64,000 nucleotides of DNA, from NCBI GenBank assembly GCA_020633465.1, contig JACKDN010000016.1, positions 124,001 through 188,000 on the forward strand, in the 5' to 3' direction. Below, in pieces: positions 36,501 through 43,789 of the stretch. The notes beneath the pieces are model-generated. The model was given only the letters and a program-made list of their open reading frames with translations, was not told the origin of the DNA and did not search any database. This DNA comes from Myxococcales bacterium. GTDB taxonomy: Bacteria; Myxococcota_A; Bradymonadia; UBA7976; UBA1532. Each line of letters starts with the position of its first letter. Position 1 is the first letter of the stretch. The position numbers and the translations under genes are program-made.

Positions 36501-36850
36501 GGCTGACGCGGCCCTATCGGAGCGGGCTGCTGATCACGCAGAGCACGCGGCGCGCGCTCGACGAGCCGCTGCGCTGGGCCACCCGGCTCATCGACGTGCT
36601 GTCGCTGGACGAGGGCGACGCGCCGACCCCGGTGTACGAGGTGTACGAGGCGGACGCGCCGGCCCGCCGGCTGGCGAAGCGCGCGACGCAGGCGGCGTTC
36701 GAGCGCGGCGTGCAGGCCTTCCACGCGCGCGAGGTGGACGAGGCCGTCGTGCAGTTCCGCCTGTGCCGCGCGCTGGACGGCGGCGATCCGGCCACGCGGC
36801 TCTATCTCGAGCGGTGCGCGCGCATCGAGGAGGCCTTCGTCCGTGTGTGA
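30506..36850 (+). CDS. Giant hybrid sensor kinase: pseudokinase - AAA ATPase - GAF - histidine kinase - receiver - cyclase-like domain
   Basis: 2114 residues from ATG 30506. In order: a Ser/Thr-kinase-like domain (~1-270) whose catalytic loop reads HRGLRPE (His119) without the Asp; an AAA/STAND-type ATPase with Walker A GDPGIGKS (315-322) and LLLDDLQWVD (~442); a long helical repeat region (~600-1250); GAF (~1265-1445); HisKA with His1463 (SHELRTP) and HATPase with DNAIKF, DTGVGL and GLGLS; a receiver with Asp1765 (LLDVMMP) and Lys in LGKPF; and a class III cyclase-like domain with metal Asp1877 and Asp1921 but DAVGLAHR in place of DAVNLAAR. It is soluble, so the signal is probably cytoplasmic. 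The kinase-like part is probably a pseudokinase, while the histidine kinase and receiver look active. Confidence 0.92.
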   Translation: MHDSIGLDRGECLARMPGLDLYRTRPAAPRGAALVQVARPDRAEAQRRAAHLLSAASPLSAPALREVVELADRVALVFDDPGAEPLSSLLGACDTERLLRVSVALAEALAAVHAAGLLHRGLRPEVCLYDAAGDRAWFVGFDRALQGPAAAPPRELTGALDDLAWIAPEQTGRMNRAVDARADLYALGCVLYALASGGPPFDAEDAMGWVHAHIARRPRPLDAPRTWADIVERLMAKTVEDRYQTALGLASDLRRCLDGWCTEGQVPVFDLGVRDRSSTLRVPQRLVGREAERAALLGGFDRVAEGAVEVALVVGDPGIGKSRLIDELYRPLTKRRGRVLAGKAEQYARAEPYHALLGALRSELRRVLSLPDEALERVRDRLQAAVGEGAAALVGVLPDLRLLLDPQPTAAVLGRVEAQNRFRLALARLVRGLAEPGRPLVLLLDDLQWVDAPTLALLAELVTDPDTRALYLVCGVRPAEAQARPVVERWIEAIDGARPLIRVALGPLGVGAVASLVAEAVHFAEGAEALGALVAEKTGGNPFFVGRFLRSLHEDELLAFDEAAGAWQWDHAALAARPHTDNVLDLMTARIERLPAETLRALQVAACVGGRFEPARVALALDRAADRVEAALAPAVALGLVTSAERGRWAFVHDRVQEAARSTLAEADRVPLHLRLARDRLADAADPGEHVFEVADHYQAAEPAVDDAAERARAADICLQAGRRARDAGAFDAARGHCEGGLRFLGPGGWSAHPALTRELHVGLAEAALAGGDPTAALALTEQVLAHTDDVFDRARVHELRIDVHEAQLEHERALDEAQAVLELLGFPIRPLADAADFDARLRALVERLRALGADGVVDLAEATDPAARAAARILNALYAIVNIGRSSLLGPVLFAALDLSLEYGVTPDAPAAFTQLAAVLCARGDYETGYSVGRQSERLRERFPPTAAVTSLRVAFPIFVQHWREPIAPVVASLARAADEALDLGDPRSFGHCANQLMVHAVLGGEALAQVDARYAELSVRLIRHQQLVGVANAGAWGQVVSCLRGETSTPSSLVGARCDYAETMARFDAADLFLVLAYVNAAQVALAGWTRDAERVLAVADLGPREALFDQPPNTARFAFVVRAWFRALAHLDRCRAPEGVDAALAAVAADVDRVRRWAEGAPHNHGHRLALLEAEQARVRGDEVAAMAAYDRAVAAAAAGGFALDEALALELAADFHAQAGRARAARGYREDAVARWRAVGATANVDRLGAEIERAPVASLDVETVLRISDAVTHEVELERLLTAVTRTVLQSAGAQRVFLFLDHDGEPRLQARGTSEADTVHLFEGTTVDACAGLVPEVVHFVVRAREAILLPDALRSERFGDRPSVRRHRPRSVLCLPLEQRGQRMGVLYLANDLVPGAFEDERVELLRVFTALAATSIANAVLLRDAREAQAQLEAQNEALTALDRMRDSFLARTSHELRTPLNAIIGLTESVIETTPAAGGESHPLRLVVSSARRLSNLIEDLLDFSRLSQGQLRVERGAVDAGATVGRVVQLLRPLARDDVALIDSVEDELPPVFADPDRLEQVLTILVDNAIKFTRHGSIEVGVRAVDEDTVELFVQDTGVGLDPAAQDRIFDAFAQGDERVARAFGGAGLGLSIARQLLELHETSIEVDSAPGRGARFAFRLARARGVEALRGQVAALPVRRPVERDTVQMAPVVATSDEGRGYNILVVDDEPANLRVVLNNLGRLGYQVSIAYSGPEALAQIDAGVRPHLVLLDVMMPEMDGLEVCRRLRSRYTRNELPIVMVTARTEVPDVVTGLDAGANDYLGKPFSGDELRARMRTHLHLANLHRSVARFVPHRFLELLGRASLSDVRLGDAVRRDMTVLFADLKGFSAQTRALEPGARFDLLNEHLALIEPIVIDHGGVVDKFVGDAVMAVFDRRAADAVEAGVAMLRTVAEANARRVAQGTRPIELGIGINTGPLMLGTVGTESRMDTTVISDAVGLAHRVEGLTRPYRSGLLITQSTRRALDEPLRWATRLIDVLSLDEGDAPTPVYEVYEADAPARRLAKRATQAAFERGVQAFHAREVDEAVVQFRLCRALDGGDPATRLYLERCARIEEAFVRV

Positions 36851-36987
36851 GGACCGAGACGGGTCGCGTCGGGGACCGTCCGCGCGACAGACCGGCGAGC
36901 CGCACGGGACAGAGCGCAAAGCCGCGCCCCGGGCGCCGATGACGCGCCGGCGCGTGATCTCTCGACCACGGATTCACGTGTCGTCGG

Positions 36988-37019
36988 ACAGAAAAAGTGA
37001 AGTGAAACAGAAAAAAGTG
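36988..37019 (+). promoter_or_regulatory. A-rich direct repeat upstream of the ECF sigma gene
   Basis: ACAGAAAAAGTG (36988-36999) and ACAGAAAAAAGTG (37007-37019) form a direct repeat 19 bp apart, flanking AAGTGAAAC. This is the most A-rich stretch in the neighbourhood and lies ~115 bp before GTG 37134. Possible activator site or ECF-type promoter element. Confidence 0.35.
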
Positions 37020-37133
37020 CACTGGCCCTGGCGGGCGGCGCCGGCGGATTCCGCTAACCGGGGTGTGGGGGCCTGTGGCCCGGCCTCTCGTCGGTATCAG
37101 GCGGGCCGACGAGGTGTCGAGGACGGGGTCACC

Positions 37134-37673
37134 GTGAGCGCAATCGGGAGGGACGACCGCGGCCATTCGGGCGACTTCGCGTTTCTCTACCGCCACCTGA
37201 GGGCGGTGGCCGAGCGCTACTTTCGCAGCGAGCCCGCGGGCCACACCCTCCAGCCCACCGCGCTGGTCCACGAGGCCTTCCTCCGCCTGATGGAGCAGGA
37301 CGGCCCCGCCTTCCGCGACCAGCAGCACTTCTGCGCCGCGGCCGCCATCGCGATGCGGCACGTGCTCGTGGATCACGCCCGTCGCCGCCGCGCCGCCAAG
37401 CGCGGCGGCGATCGGCGGCGCGTCACGCTCAGCACCGTCGAGCTGGACTTCGATCAGCAGTCCCTCGACATCCTGCACCTGCACCTGGCCCTCGAGCGCC
37501 TGGGCAAGCTCGATCCGGTGCAGGAGCGCCTGGTCGTCCTCAAGTTCTTCGGCGGCCTCGAGATGAAGGAGATCGCCGCCGAGGTGGGGCTGTCGCTGCG
37601 CGCGGCCGAGCGCGCCTGGCGGGCGGCCCGGGCCTGGCTGCTGATCCAGCTGCGGGCGGGGCCCGATCTGTGA
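37134..37673 (+). CDS. ECF-subfamily sigma-70 factor (Sigma70_ECF/TIGR02999-like)
   Basis: 179 residues from GTG 37134 (GGGG ahead). Region 2 contains LQPTALVHEAFLRLM and DHARRRRAAKRGG, as in the ECF group common in Planctomycetes, Acidobacteria and Myxococcota. Region 4 has a helix-turn-helix (EMKEIAAEVGLSLRAAERAWRAA). It directs RNA polymerase to specific promoters. The gene overlaps the next one (GTGA), a Ser/Thr kinase, a known pairing in which the kinase may modulate the sigma factor. No anti-sigma factor is adjacent. Confidence 0.9.
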   Translation: MSAIGRDDRGHSGDFAFLYRHLRAVAERYFRSEPAGHTLQPTALVHEAFLRLMEQDGPAFRDQQHFCAAAAIAMRHVLVDHARRRRAAKRGGDRRRVTLSTVELDFDQQSLDILHLHLALERLGKLDPVQERLVVLKFFGGLEMKEIAAEVGLSLRAAERAWRAARAWLLIQLRAGPDL

Positions 37674-40288
37674 GCGGCGAGCCCCCGCCCGAGCCACCGT
37701 CGGTCGATCCCGTCGAGCGTCATCGCCGGCTGACCGAGGCCTTCGCCGACGTCTGCGACGCGCCCGTCGAGGAGCAACGCGCGCTGGTGACCGCGCTGCG
37801 CGCGCAGGATCCCATCCTGGCCGATCAGCTCGAGGCGATGCTCGAGCTCGACGCCGACGGCGCCGCCCAGCTGACCGCCCAGAACTACGCCGGGCTGATC
37901 CGCGAGGCCCTGTCGGGCCAGATCGCGCCGCACCCGCCGCCGCAGGGCGTCATCGACCGCTTCGAGGTGGTGGGCGTCATCGGCCGGGGCGGCGCGGGCG
38001 ACGTCGTGCGGGTGCGCGATCCGGCGCTCGATCGCGAGCTGGCGATGAAGCTGCTGCGCGCGGACGCCCTGGCCGACGACGCCGCCGACCGCTTCGTCAC
38101 CGAGGCCCGCACCATCGCCCGGCTGCAGCATCCGGGCATCCTGCCGGTGCACGAGATGGGTCGCCTCGAGGACGGCCGCGTCTGGTACACGATGCGCGAG
38201 GTGAGGGGGCAGAGCCTCGCCGAGCTGGTGCCCGTCCTCCACGGCCCCGCCCCCGGCGGCTGGACCTTGCGGCGCCTGATCGAGCGCTTCCGGCAGGCCT
38301 GCGAGGCGGTGGCCTATGCCCACAGCCAGGGCGTGGTGCACGGCGATCTGAAGCCGGCCAACATCCTCGTCGGTGAGTTCGCGGACGTGCTGGTGGTGGA
38401 CTGGGGGTTGGCGCGGCGGGCCACGACCGACGCGCCCCCCGCGCGCCGGCGCGCCGGCGGCGAGGCCCTGCGGCCCAGCGTCGCGGGCACGCCGATGTAC
38501 ATGGCGCCCGAGCTGCTCGACGGGCACGCGCCGGTGCACCCGACCCGCGACGTCTACGCGCTGGGCGTCACCCTCTGCACCTGCCTCGCCGGGCACGCGC
38601 CCTACGACGGGCGCCTGTTCACCCTCGAGGTGCTGGCCGAGGCCGCGAAGGGTCGGGTGCGGCCGATGACGGGGCGCCTGCCGGTGCCCCCCGAGCTGAA
38701 CGAGACCTGTCGCAAGGCCATGGCGCTGTCGCCTCGGGATCGGCACGCCGACGCCGGGGCGCTGGCGGCCGAGCTGGCCGCCTGGCTCGAAGGCGAGCGG
38801 CAGCGCGAGCGGGGTCGGCGCCTGGTCGACGACGCCCTGGCGCAGGCGCCGCGGGCCGAGCGGCTGCGCGCGCTGGCCGCCGAGGCGGCGAAGGAGGCGC
38901 GCGCCCACCTCGACGCCGTGCCGCCCGACGCGCCGCTCGAGGCGAAGCTTCGGGGCTGGGCGCTGGAGGATCAGGCGGTGGCCCACCGCCGGGAGGCCGA
39001 GCACGTCTCGGCGCGGGTCGAGGCGCTGCTGCGCGCCGCGCTGGTGCACGCGCCCGGCCTCGAAGAGGCCCACCTGGCCCTGGTCGGGCGCTATCGCAGC
39101 GAGCACGCGCGGGCCGAGGCCGCCCGCGACGTCGAGCGCGCGATGAACGCCGAGGCCCTGCTGTTGGCGCACACCGACGCGCTGCCCGCCGGCCACCCGG
39201 AGCGGAAGCGGACCGAGGGCTGGCTGCGCGGCGACGGCTGGCTGTCCCTCACCACCGATCCGCCGGACGCGCAGGCCCGGGTGCGGCGCTGCAAGGTGGT
39301 GCAGCGTCGGCGCGTGTTCGACGCCGGCGGCGACGTGCACCGCGCGCCGCTCGACGCGATCGTGCTGCCGCGGGGCGCCTACCTGGTCGAGCTGTCGGCC
39401 CCCGGGCGCGATCCCGTCGCGTACCCGGTGCGCCTGGGCCGGGTCGAGCACTGGGAGGGCCGCGGGCCCGGCGACGACCGGCGCTGGCGCGTGCGCCTGC
39501 CGCCCGCGGGCGCCCTGGGCGAAGACGAGGTGCTGGTGCTGGGGGGCTGGTTCACCGCGGGCGACGACGCCGTGGCGCCCAACGCGCTCGACGCGCTGCG
39601 CTGCTGGGTGCCCGGCTTCGTGATGATGCGGCGGCCGGTCACCAACCTGCAGTGGCTCGCGTTCCTCGACGACCTCGCGGGCAGCGGCCGCGCCGCCGAG
39701 GCCATCCGGCACGCGCCGATGCAGACCGACGACGAGCCCTACCCCTGGCAGCCGGACGATCCCGTGCGCCGCGTCGCCTGGGACAGCGCGCGGGCCTACG
39801 CCGCGTGGCTGGCGGCCCGCACCGGCCGCGCCTGGCGGCTGCCGAGCGAGGTCGAGTGGGAGAAGGCGGCGCGCGGCGTCGACGGGCGCGCCTACCCCTG
39901 GGGCGACCACCTGGATCCCACCTGGTGCGCCATGCGCGACAGCGCCGAGGGGGCCGTGGCGGTGGACGCCTTCCCCGACGACGTGTCGCCCTACGGGGTG
40001 CAGGGCCTGGGGGGCAACGTGCGGGACTGGTGCCTCGAGGTGGCCCACGTCGGCCCTCGGCTCGACGCCGCCGAGCGGCTGGTGCTGCCGGCGCCCACCG
40101 ACGAGGGCGGGCTGCGTCAGGCGCGGGTGGCGCGCGGCGGGGCCTACGGGGACGTCGCGCGCGACTGCCGCGCCGCCACGCGCCACGTCTGCGCGCCCGA
40201 GCGGCGGTTCGACGACGTCGGCGTGCGCCTCGTGTGGTCCTACGATGTGGCGCCCGGGGCCCCTGCGCCGGACGCAGGTGTGGTATGA
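37670..40288 (+). CDS. Ser/Thr kinase fused to a formylglycine-generating-enzyme (FGE/SUMF1) domain
   Basis: 872 residues from GTG 37670. Kinase domain (~95-370): GRGGAG (105-110), Lys127, catalytic loop HGDLKPAN (His224; Arg of HRD replaced by Gly), DWG instead of DFG (Asp244) and MAPE. The middle (~375-610) is helical then strand-rich. C-terminal FGE-sulfatase-type domain (~615-860): LPSEVEWEKAARG, NVRDWC and ARGGAYGD. No membrane helix, so cytoplasmic. FGE-like domains fused to kinases are usually binding or lectin-like rather than sulfatase activators, so catalysis by this part is doubtful. Coupled to the sigma factor upstream and the acyltransferase downstream by 4-bp overlaps. Confidence 0.92.
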   Translation: MSGEPPPEPPSVDPVERHRRLTEAFADVCDAPVEEQRALVTALRAQDPILADQLEAMLELDADGAAQLTAQNYAGLIREALSGQIAPHPPPQGVIDRFEVVGVIGRGGAGDVVRVRDPALDRELAMKLLRADALADDAADRFVTEARTIARLQHPGILPVHEMGRLEDGRVWYTMREVRGQSLAELVPVLHGPAPGGWTLRRLIERFRQACEAVAYAHSQGVVHGDLKPANILVGEFADVLVVDWGLARRATTDAPPARRRAGGEALRPSVAGTPMYMAPELLDGHAPVHPTRDVYALGVTLCTCLAGHAPYDGRLFTLEVLAEAAKGRVRPMTGRLPVPPELNETCRKAMALSPRDRHADAGALAAELAAWLEGERQRERGRRLVDDALAQAPRAERLRALAAEAAKEARAHLDAVPPDAPLEAKLRGWALEDQAVAHRREAEHVSARVEALLRAALVHAPGLEEAHLALVGRYRSEHARAEAARDVERAMNAEALLLAHTDALPAGHPERKRTEGWLRGDGWLSLTTDPPDAQARVRRCKVVQRRRVFDAGGDVHRAPLDAIVLPRGAYLVELSAPGRDPVAYPVRLGRVEHWEGRGPGDDRRWRVRLPPAGALGEDEVLVLGGWFTAGDDAVAPNALDALRCWVPGFVMMRRPVTNLQWLAFLDDLAGSGRAAEAIRHAPMQTDDEPYPWQPDDPVRRVAWDSARAYAAWLAARTGRAWRLPSEVEWEKAARGVDGRAYPWGDHLDPTWCAMRDSAEGAVAVDAFPDDVSPYGVQGLGGNVRDWCLEVAHVGPRLDAAERLVLPAPTDEGGLRQARVARGGAYGDVARDCRAATRHVCAPERRFDDVGVRLVWSYDVAPGAPAPDAGVV

Positions 40289-41025
40289 GGGCGCTCCACG
40301 GCGCGGGAGCGAGCGAGGCGATGCAGAGGGCCTGGATCGGCTGGTGGCGTGCACGCCAGCGCTACCATCGGTACAGCGTCGAGGGCCTCGAGCACCTGCT
40401 GACCCCGGGGCCGAAGCTGATCGTCGGCTATCACGGCAAGCCCATCGCCCACGACCTGTGCATGCTGCAGATCGCGCTGTACGACCGGCTGGGTTACCTG
40501 CCGCACCCCGTCTTCCACGCGTACTTCGGACAGAACCCGGCCCTGCGCCGCTTCATCGACGCCCTGGGCTTCGTCACCGGCGACGGCGAGGACATGGCCG
40601 AGGCCATCGCGCGGGGCGAGCACATCATGGTGACGCCGGGCGGCACGCGCGAAGGCTGCCGCAGCAGCCGCCACCGCTACCGCGTGCGCTGGGGGCAGCG
40701 CATGGGCTATCTGCGGGTGGCGGCGAAGTACGGCCTGCCCATCGTGCCGGTGGCGGCGCGGGGCACCGACGACCTGTACCTGGGGCTGAACGACGGTGAT
40801 CGCACCGCGCGCCGCCTGGGCGTGCCGGCGGGGCTGCCCCTGTGGGTGGGGCTGGGGCTGGTCGGCGCGTGGCCGCTGGCGGTGCCGTTCCCGGCGCGCA
40901 TCCGGCAAGTGGTGGGCGCGCCCATCGAGGTGGGCGACGTCGATCCGGACGATCGCGAGGCGCTGCGGCCGCTGCACGCGCGGGTGACCGGGGCCGTGCA
41001 GGCGCTGCTGGACGGCGCCCGATGA
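40285..41025 (+). CDS. DAGAT/PlsC-like acyltransferase
   Basis: 246 residues from ATG 40285, overlapping the kinase stop (ATGA). The acyltransferase fold is indicated by YHGKPIAHD (His50, Asp57), a VTPGGTREG stretch resembling the PGG.RE block of the diacylglycerol acyltransferase family, and GLPIVPVAARGTDD. A hydrophobic segment (~180-195) suggests a peripheral membrane location. It should transfer an acyl group to a glycerolipid or similar acceptor. Its ATGA overlap with both neighbours places it in the sigma-factor operon. Confidence 0.85.
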   Translation: MRALHGAGASEAMQRAWIGWWRARQRYHRYSVEGLEHLLTPGPKLIVGYHGKPIAHDLCMLQIALYDRLGYLPHPVFHAYFGQNPALRRFIDALGFVTGDGEDMAEAIARGEHIMVTPGGTREGCRSSRHRYRVRWGQRMGYLRVAAKYGLPIVPVAARGTDDLYLGLNDGDRTARRLGVPAGLPLWVGLGLVGAWPLAVPFPARIRQVVGAPIEVGDVDPDDREALRPLHARVTGAVQALLDGAR

Positions 41026-41855
41026 GCGGCGCGGGTGAGGGCGGGGCGCCGTCGGCGCGCTGGGCGGTGGTGCTGGGGGCCAGCTCGGGGACGGGCGCGG
41101 CCATCGCCGAGACCATCGCGCGCCGCCGCGGCTGGCACGTCTTCGGGGTGCACCGGGGCAACTGGCCCGAGGGCGCCGCGGCGGTGCAGGCGGCCGTCGA
41201 GGGCGCCGGCGCGCAGTGCGAGATGTGGGTGCACGACGCGGGCACCGCGGCGGCGGCCGAGGCGGGCGCCGAGCGGCTGGTCGAGCGCGCCGGGCCGGGC
41301 AGCGTCGGGCTGCTGGTGCACAGCCTGGCGAGCACCGCGGTCGGCCGGCTGGCGATCGATCAGCCGGTGGCGCCGCGGCAGATCGAGGCCAGCTTCGATC
41401 GCATGGCCCACTCGTTCGTCTACTGGACGCGGGCGCTGTACGCGCGCGGGCTGCTGGCGCCGGGCGCGCAGATCCTGGGCCTGTCGAACCTGATGACCGA
41501 GGCGCTGGTGCGCAACACCGCCGTCATCTCGGCGACGAAGGCCGCGCTCGAGATGTACGTGCGGCACCTGGCGATGGAGCTGGGGCCGGAGGGCTATCGG
41601 GTGAACCTGCTGAAGTTCGGCCTGGTGGTGACCGAGGCGGCGCGCTGCACCTTCCCCGACGAGACCTTCGAGCGGCTGGTGGCGGTCATGACGCGCGCGT
41701 CCCACACCCGACAGCTGCTCGATCTGCAGGGGGTCGCCGACTTCGTCGACCACCTCGCCGGGCCCGAGGCGCGCTGGTTCAACGGCGCGACCATCGACTT
41801 CACCGGGGGCGAGCCGCTGACCTTCTTCGACGCGCTGATGCACCCCGAGGAGTGA
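41022..41855 (+). CDS. Short-chain dehydrogenase/enoyl-reductase-like protein lacking the catalytic Tyr
   Basis: 277 residues from ATG 41022, overlapping the acyltransferase stop. The Rossmann motif GASSGTG (19-25) is intact and LVHSLAS (98-104) resembles the enoyl-ACP reductase subgroup. Lys173 is in ATKAALEMY, but the active-site Tyr is absent at both usual spacings: position -4 is Ile169 and position -7 is Thr166. Ser155 remains. It may bind nucleotide without classical SDR chemistry, or use another residue. Last gene of the ECF operon, ending directly before the convergent methyltransferase gene. Confidence 0.85.
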   Translation: MSGAGEGGAPSARWAVVLGASSGTGAAIAETIARRRGWHVFGVHRGNWPEGAAAVQAAVEGAGAQCEMWVHDAGTAAAAEAGAERLVERAGPGSVGLLVHSLASTAVGRLAIDQPVAPRQIEASFDRMAHSFVYWTRALYARGLLAPGAQILGLSNLMTEALVRNTAVISATKAALEMYVRHLAMELGPEGYRVNLLKFGLVVTEAARCTFPDETFERLVAVMTRASHTRQLLDLQGVADFVDHLAGPEARWFNGATIDFTGGEPLTFFDALMHPEE

Positions 41856-42686
41856 TCAGCCCGGCGTCCGGAAGCTGAGGCAGTAGAAGCAGCGGCTGAT
41901 CTGCTCGTCGCGCACGTCCGCGGCGCCGGCGGGCACGGCGTCGCGCGGGCAGGCGGGCGCCGGATCGTAGAAGGTGACCGCGCGGAAGCCGAGGCGGCGC
42001 AGCAGGCCGGTGTCGCGGCTGGGGTCGAGGCGCTCGTCCACGACGACGATCGGCGTGCCCGGGCGGGCCACGCGGGCCATCTCGGCCAGGGCGGCGGCGG
42101 GATCCTCGAAGCCGTTGATCGCCCCGATGTGGAAGACCCGGTCGAAGAAGTGGTCGGCGAAGGGCAGCGCGTGCGCGTCGCCCAGCAACAGCCGCGTCTG
42201 TCCCAGCGAGGGGTGGCGACGGCAGCGGCGGCGGCAGCGCCGCAGCATGCCGATGCTGTAGTCGAGGCCCCACACCTCGACCGGGGCGGCCGGTAGCCGC
42301 GCGCGCAGGCGGGGCAGGTTGGCGCCGGTGCCGACCCCCACCTCGAGCACGCGCAGCGGTCGATCCGCCGGCGCCGCGAGGCCGTCGAGGCGCAGGCGGT
42401 CGAGGGCGGCCTCGCGCACCGCGTGCTCGTTCTCGTGCCGGCCCTGCAGCAGCGGCAGCGCGACGCGCACCAGCGGATCGTGCAGGGACGGCAGGCCGTC
42501 GTAGATGCGGCGCATCATGCGGTCGACCCGGCCCAGCGCGGCGTCGCGGTAGAGCTTGGGCAGGCCGTCGACGACGCTCCACTCGGTGGCGCAGCCGGCG
42601 CAGTCGAGCGCGTCGGCGCCGGCCGGCCAGCGCAGGCCGTCGTGGCCGCAGTCGGGGCAGCGGAGGTGCTCGGGTTCGGGTCGCAT
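41856..42686 (-). CDS. SAM-dependent methyltransferase with N-terminal zinc ribbon
   Basis: 276 residues. An N-terminal four-cysteine ribbon (CPDC ... CAGC, residues 10-32; Trm112-like) precedes a class I methyltransferase domain: motif I LEVGVGTG (~93-100), motif II GLDYS, and FDRVFHIGAINGFEDP further on. A C-terminal CPRD...SRCFYC segment is Cys-containing. Substrate unknown, small molecule or quinone-type. It is convergent with the SDR gene with no gap and divergent from the EEP gene. Confidence 0.87.
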   Translation of the reverse strand: MRPEPEHLRCPDCGHDGLRWPAGADALDCAGCATEWSVVDGLPKLYRDAALGRVDRMMRRIYDGLPSLHDPLVRVALPLLQGRHENEHAVREAALDRLRLDGLAAPADRPLRVLEVGVGTGANLPRLRARLPAAPVEVWGLDYSIGMLRRCRRRCRRHPSLGQTRLLLGDAHALPFADHFFDRVFHIGAINGFEDPAAALAEMARVARPGTPIVVVDERLDPSRDTGLLRRLGFRAVTFYDPAPACPRDAVPAGAADVRDEQISRCFYCLSFRTPG

Positions 42687-42693
42687 GGCGCGC

Positions 42694-42699
42694 AGGGTA
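42694..42699 (-). promoter_or_regulatory. Candidate -10 box, leaderless methyltransferase transcript
   Basis: Minus-strand TACCCT ends 7 nt before ATG 42686, with no ribosome site between. Confidence 0.35.
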
Positions 42700-42774
42700 G
42701 CCGCCGCCCGCGCCGTTGGCGACCGGGTCCTCGCGCCGCTTGCGCGCCCGACCGGCCGCGGGCACGGTGCGCGC

Positions 42775-43716
42775 ATGAGCGAGGGGCCGAACATCGGGCG
42801 GCGCGTCGCGCGCGCGGTGACGCGGGCGGCGCTGGCGTCGCTGGCGGTGATCACCGCGGCGGGCTTCCTGGGCGCGCTCTTCTGGGCCTTCGATCTGGTG
42901 AGCCACTTCCGGCTGCACTGGGCCCTGGCCGCCGGGGTGGGGGGCGCGCTGGCCTTCGCCCTCCGCCTGCGCCGGTGGGCGGCCGTCGCCGCCCTCTGCC
43001 TGGCGGCCAACCTGTTCGCGCTGCGCTCGATGGTGCTGACCGAGGTGCCGGGCGGCGGCGCGCCCGCGCTCACCGTGCTGGTGGCCAACGTGCTGCGCAG
43101 CAACGAGGACTTCGCCGCGGTGGCCCGCTGGGTCGAGGCGCACGGGCCCGACGTCGTCGGCCTGGTCGAGCCCGACGCCCGGTGGCTGGGGGCCCTGGCG
43201 CCGGTGATGGAGGGGCACGCGCACCGCGTCCTGGTGCCCCGCGGCGACAACTTCGGGCTCGCGCTCTACAGCCGTCACCCCCTGCGCGCCGCCCGCCGCG
43301 TCGAGGTGGCGGGCGTCCCCGCCATCGAGGCCACCGTCGAGCTGCCGGGGGGGCCGCTGCCCGTGCTGCTGGTGCACCCCCCGCCGCCCGGCGGCGCGGC
43401 CCTGACCGCGGCGCGCGACGCGGCGATCGACGCGATCGCCGCCTGGGCGGTCGAGCGCGACGTCGCGCTGGTGATGGGGGACTTCAACGCCACGCCCTGG
43501 TCGGCCGGCTTCGACCCGCTGCGCGCGGCCGGCCTGCGGTCGGCGGGCGCGGGGCGCGGCGCATCCGGCACCTGGCCGGCGGCGCTGGGCCGGCTCGGCC
43601 TGCCCATCGACCACGTCCTGGTGAAGGGGCCCTTCACCGTGGTCGACTTCGCCGTCGACGCGCCGAACGGCAGCGACCACCGTCCCCTGCGGGTGGTGCT
43701 GGGGCGCGCGGACTGA
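42775..43716 (+). CDS. Membrane-anchored endonuclease/exonuclease/phosphatase-family protein
   Basis: 313 residues from ATG 42775. Two or three N-terminal helices (~18-85) precede an EEP catalytic domain: LVANVLRSN (Asn), VVGLVEPD (metal Glu), MGDFNATPWS (Asp/Asn) and final SDHRPL (Asp-His). The pattern fits a periplasm-facing phosphodiesterase or nuclease with N-terminal membrane segments. It could act on DNA, phospholipid headgroups or sugar phosphates; the sequence does not say which. Followed 73 bp later by the alpha-2-macroglobulin-like gene. Confidence 0.87.
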   Translation: MSEGPNIGRRVARAVTRAALASLAVITAAGFLGALFWAFDLVSHFRLHWALAAGVGGALAFALRLRRWAAVAALCLAANLFALRSMVLTEVPGGGAPALTVLVANVLRSNEDFAAVARWVEAHGPDVVGLVEPDARWLGALAPVMEGHAHRVLVPRGDNFGLALYSRHPLRAARRVEVAGVPAIEATVELPGGPLPVLLVHPPPPGGAALTAARDAAIDAIAAWAVERDVALVMGDFNATPWSAGFDPLRAAGLRSAGAGRGASGTWPAALGRLGLPIDHVLVKGPFTVVDFAVDAPNGSDHRPLRVVLGRAD

Positions 43717-43789
43717 TCGTGGGGGCGACGCGCGCCGGAACTCTCGCCGCCGGCCGCTGTCGTTGCCTCCGAGCCTTGGGAGCTGCCCG

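Noticed and set aside
37454..40354. A 966-codon minus-strand frame opposite the sigma factor and kinase-FGE genes
   Set aside because: The plus strand has clear kinase and FGE motifs; the antisense frame is His/Arg/Gln-rich without structure.
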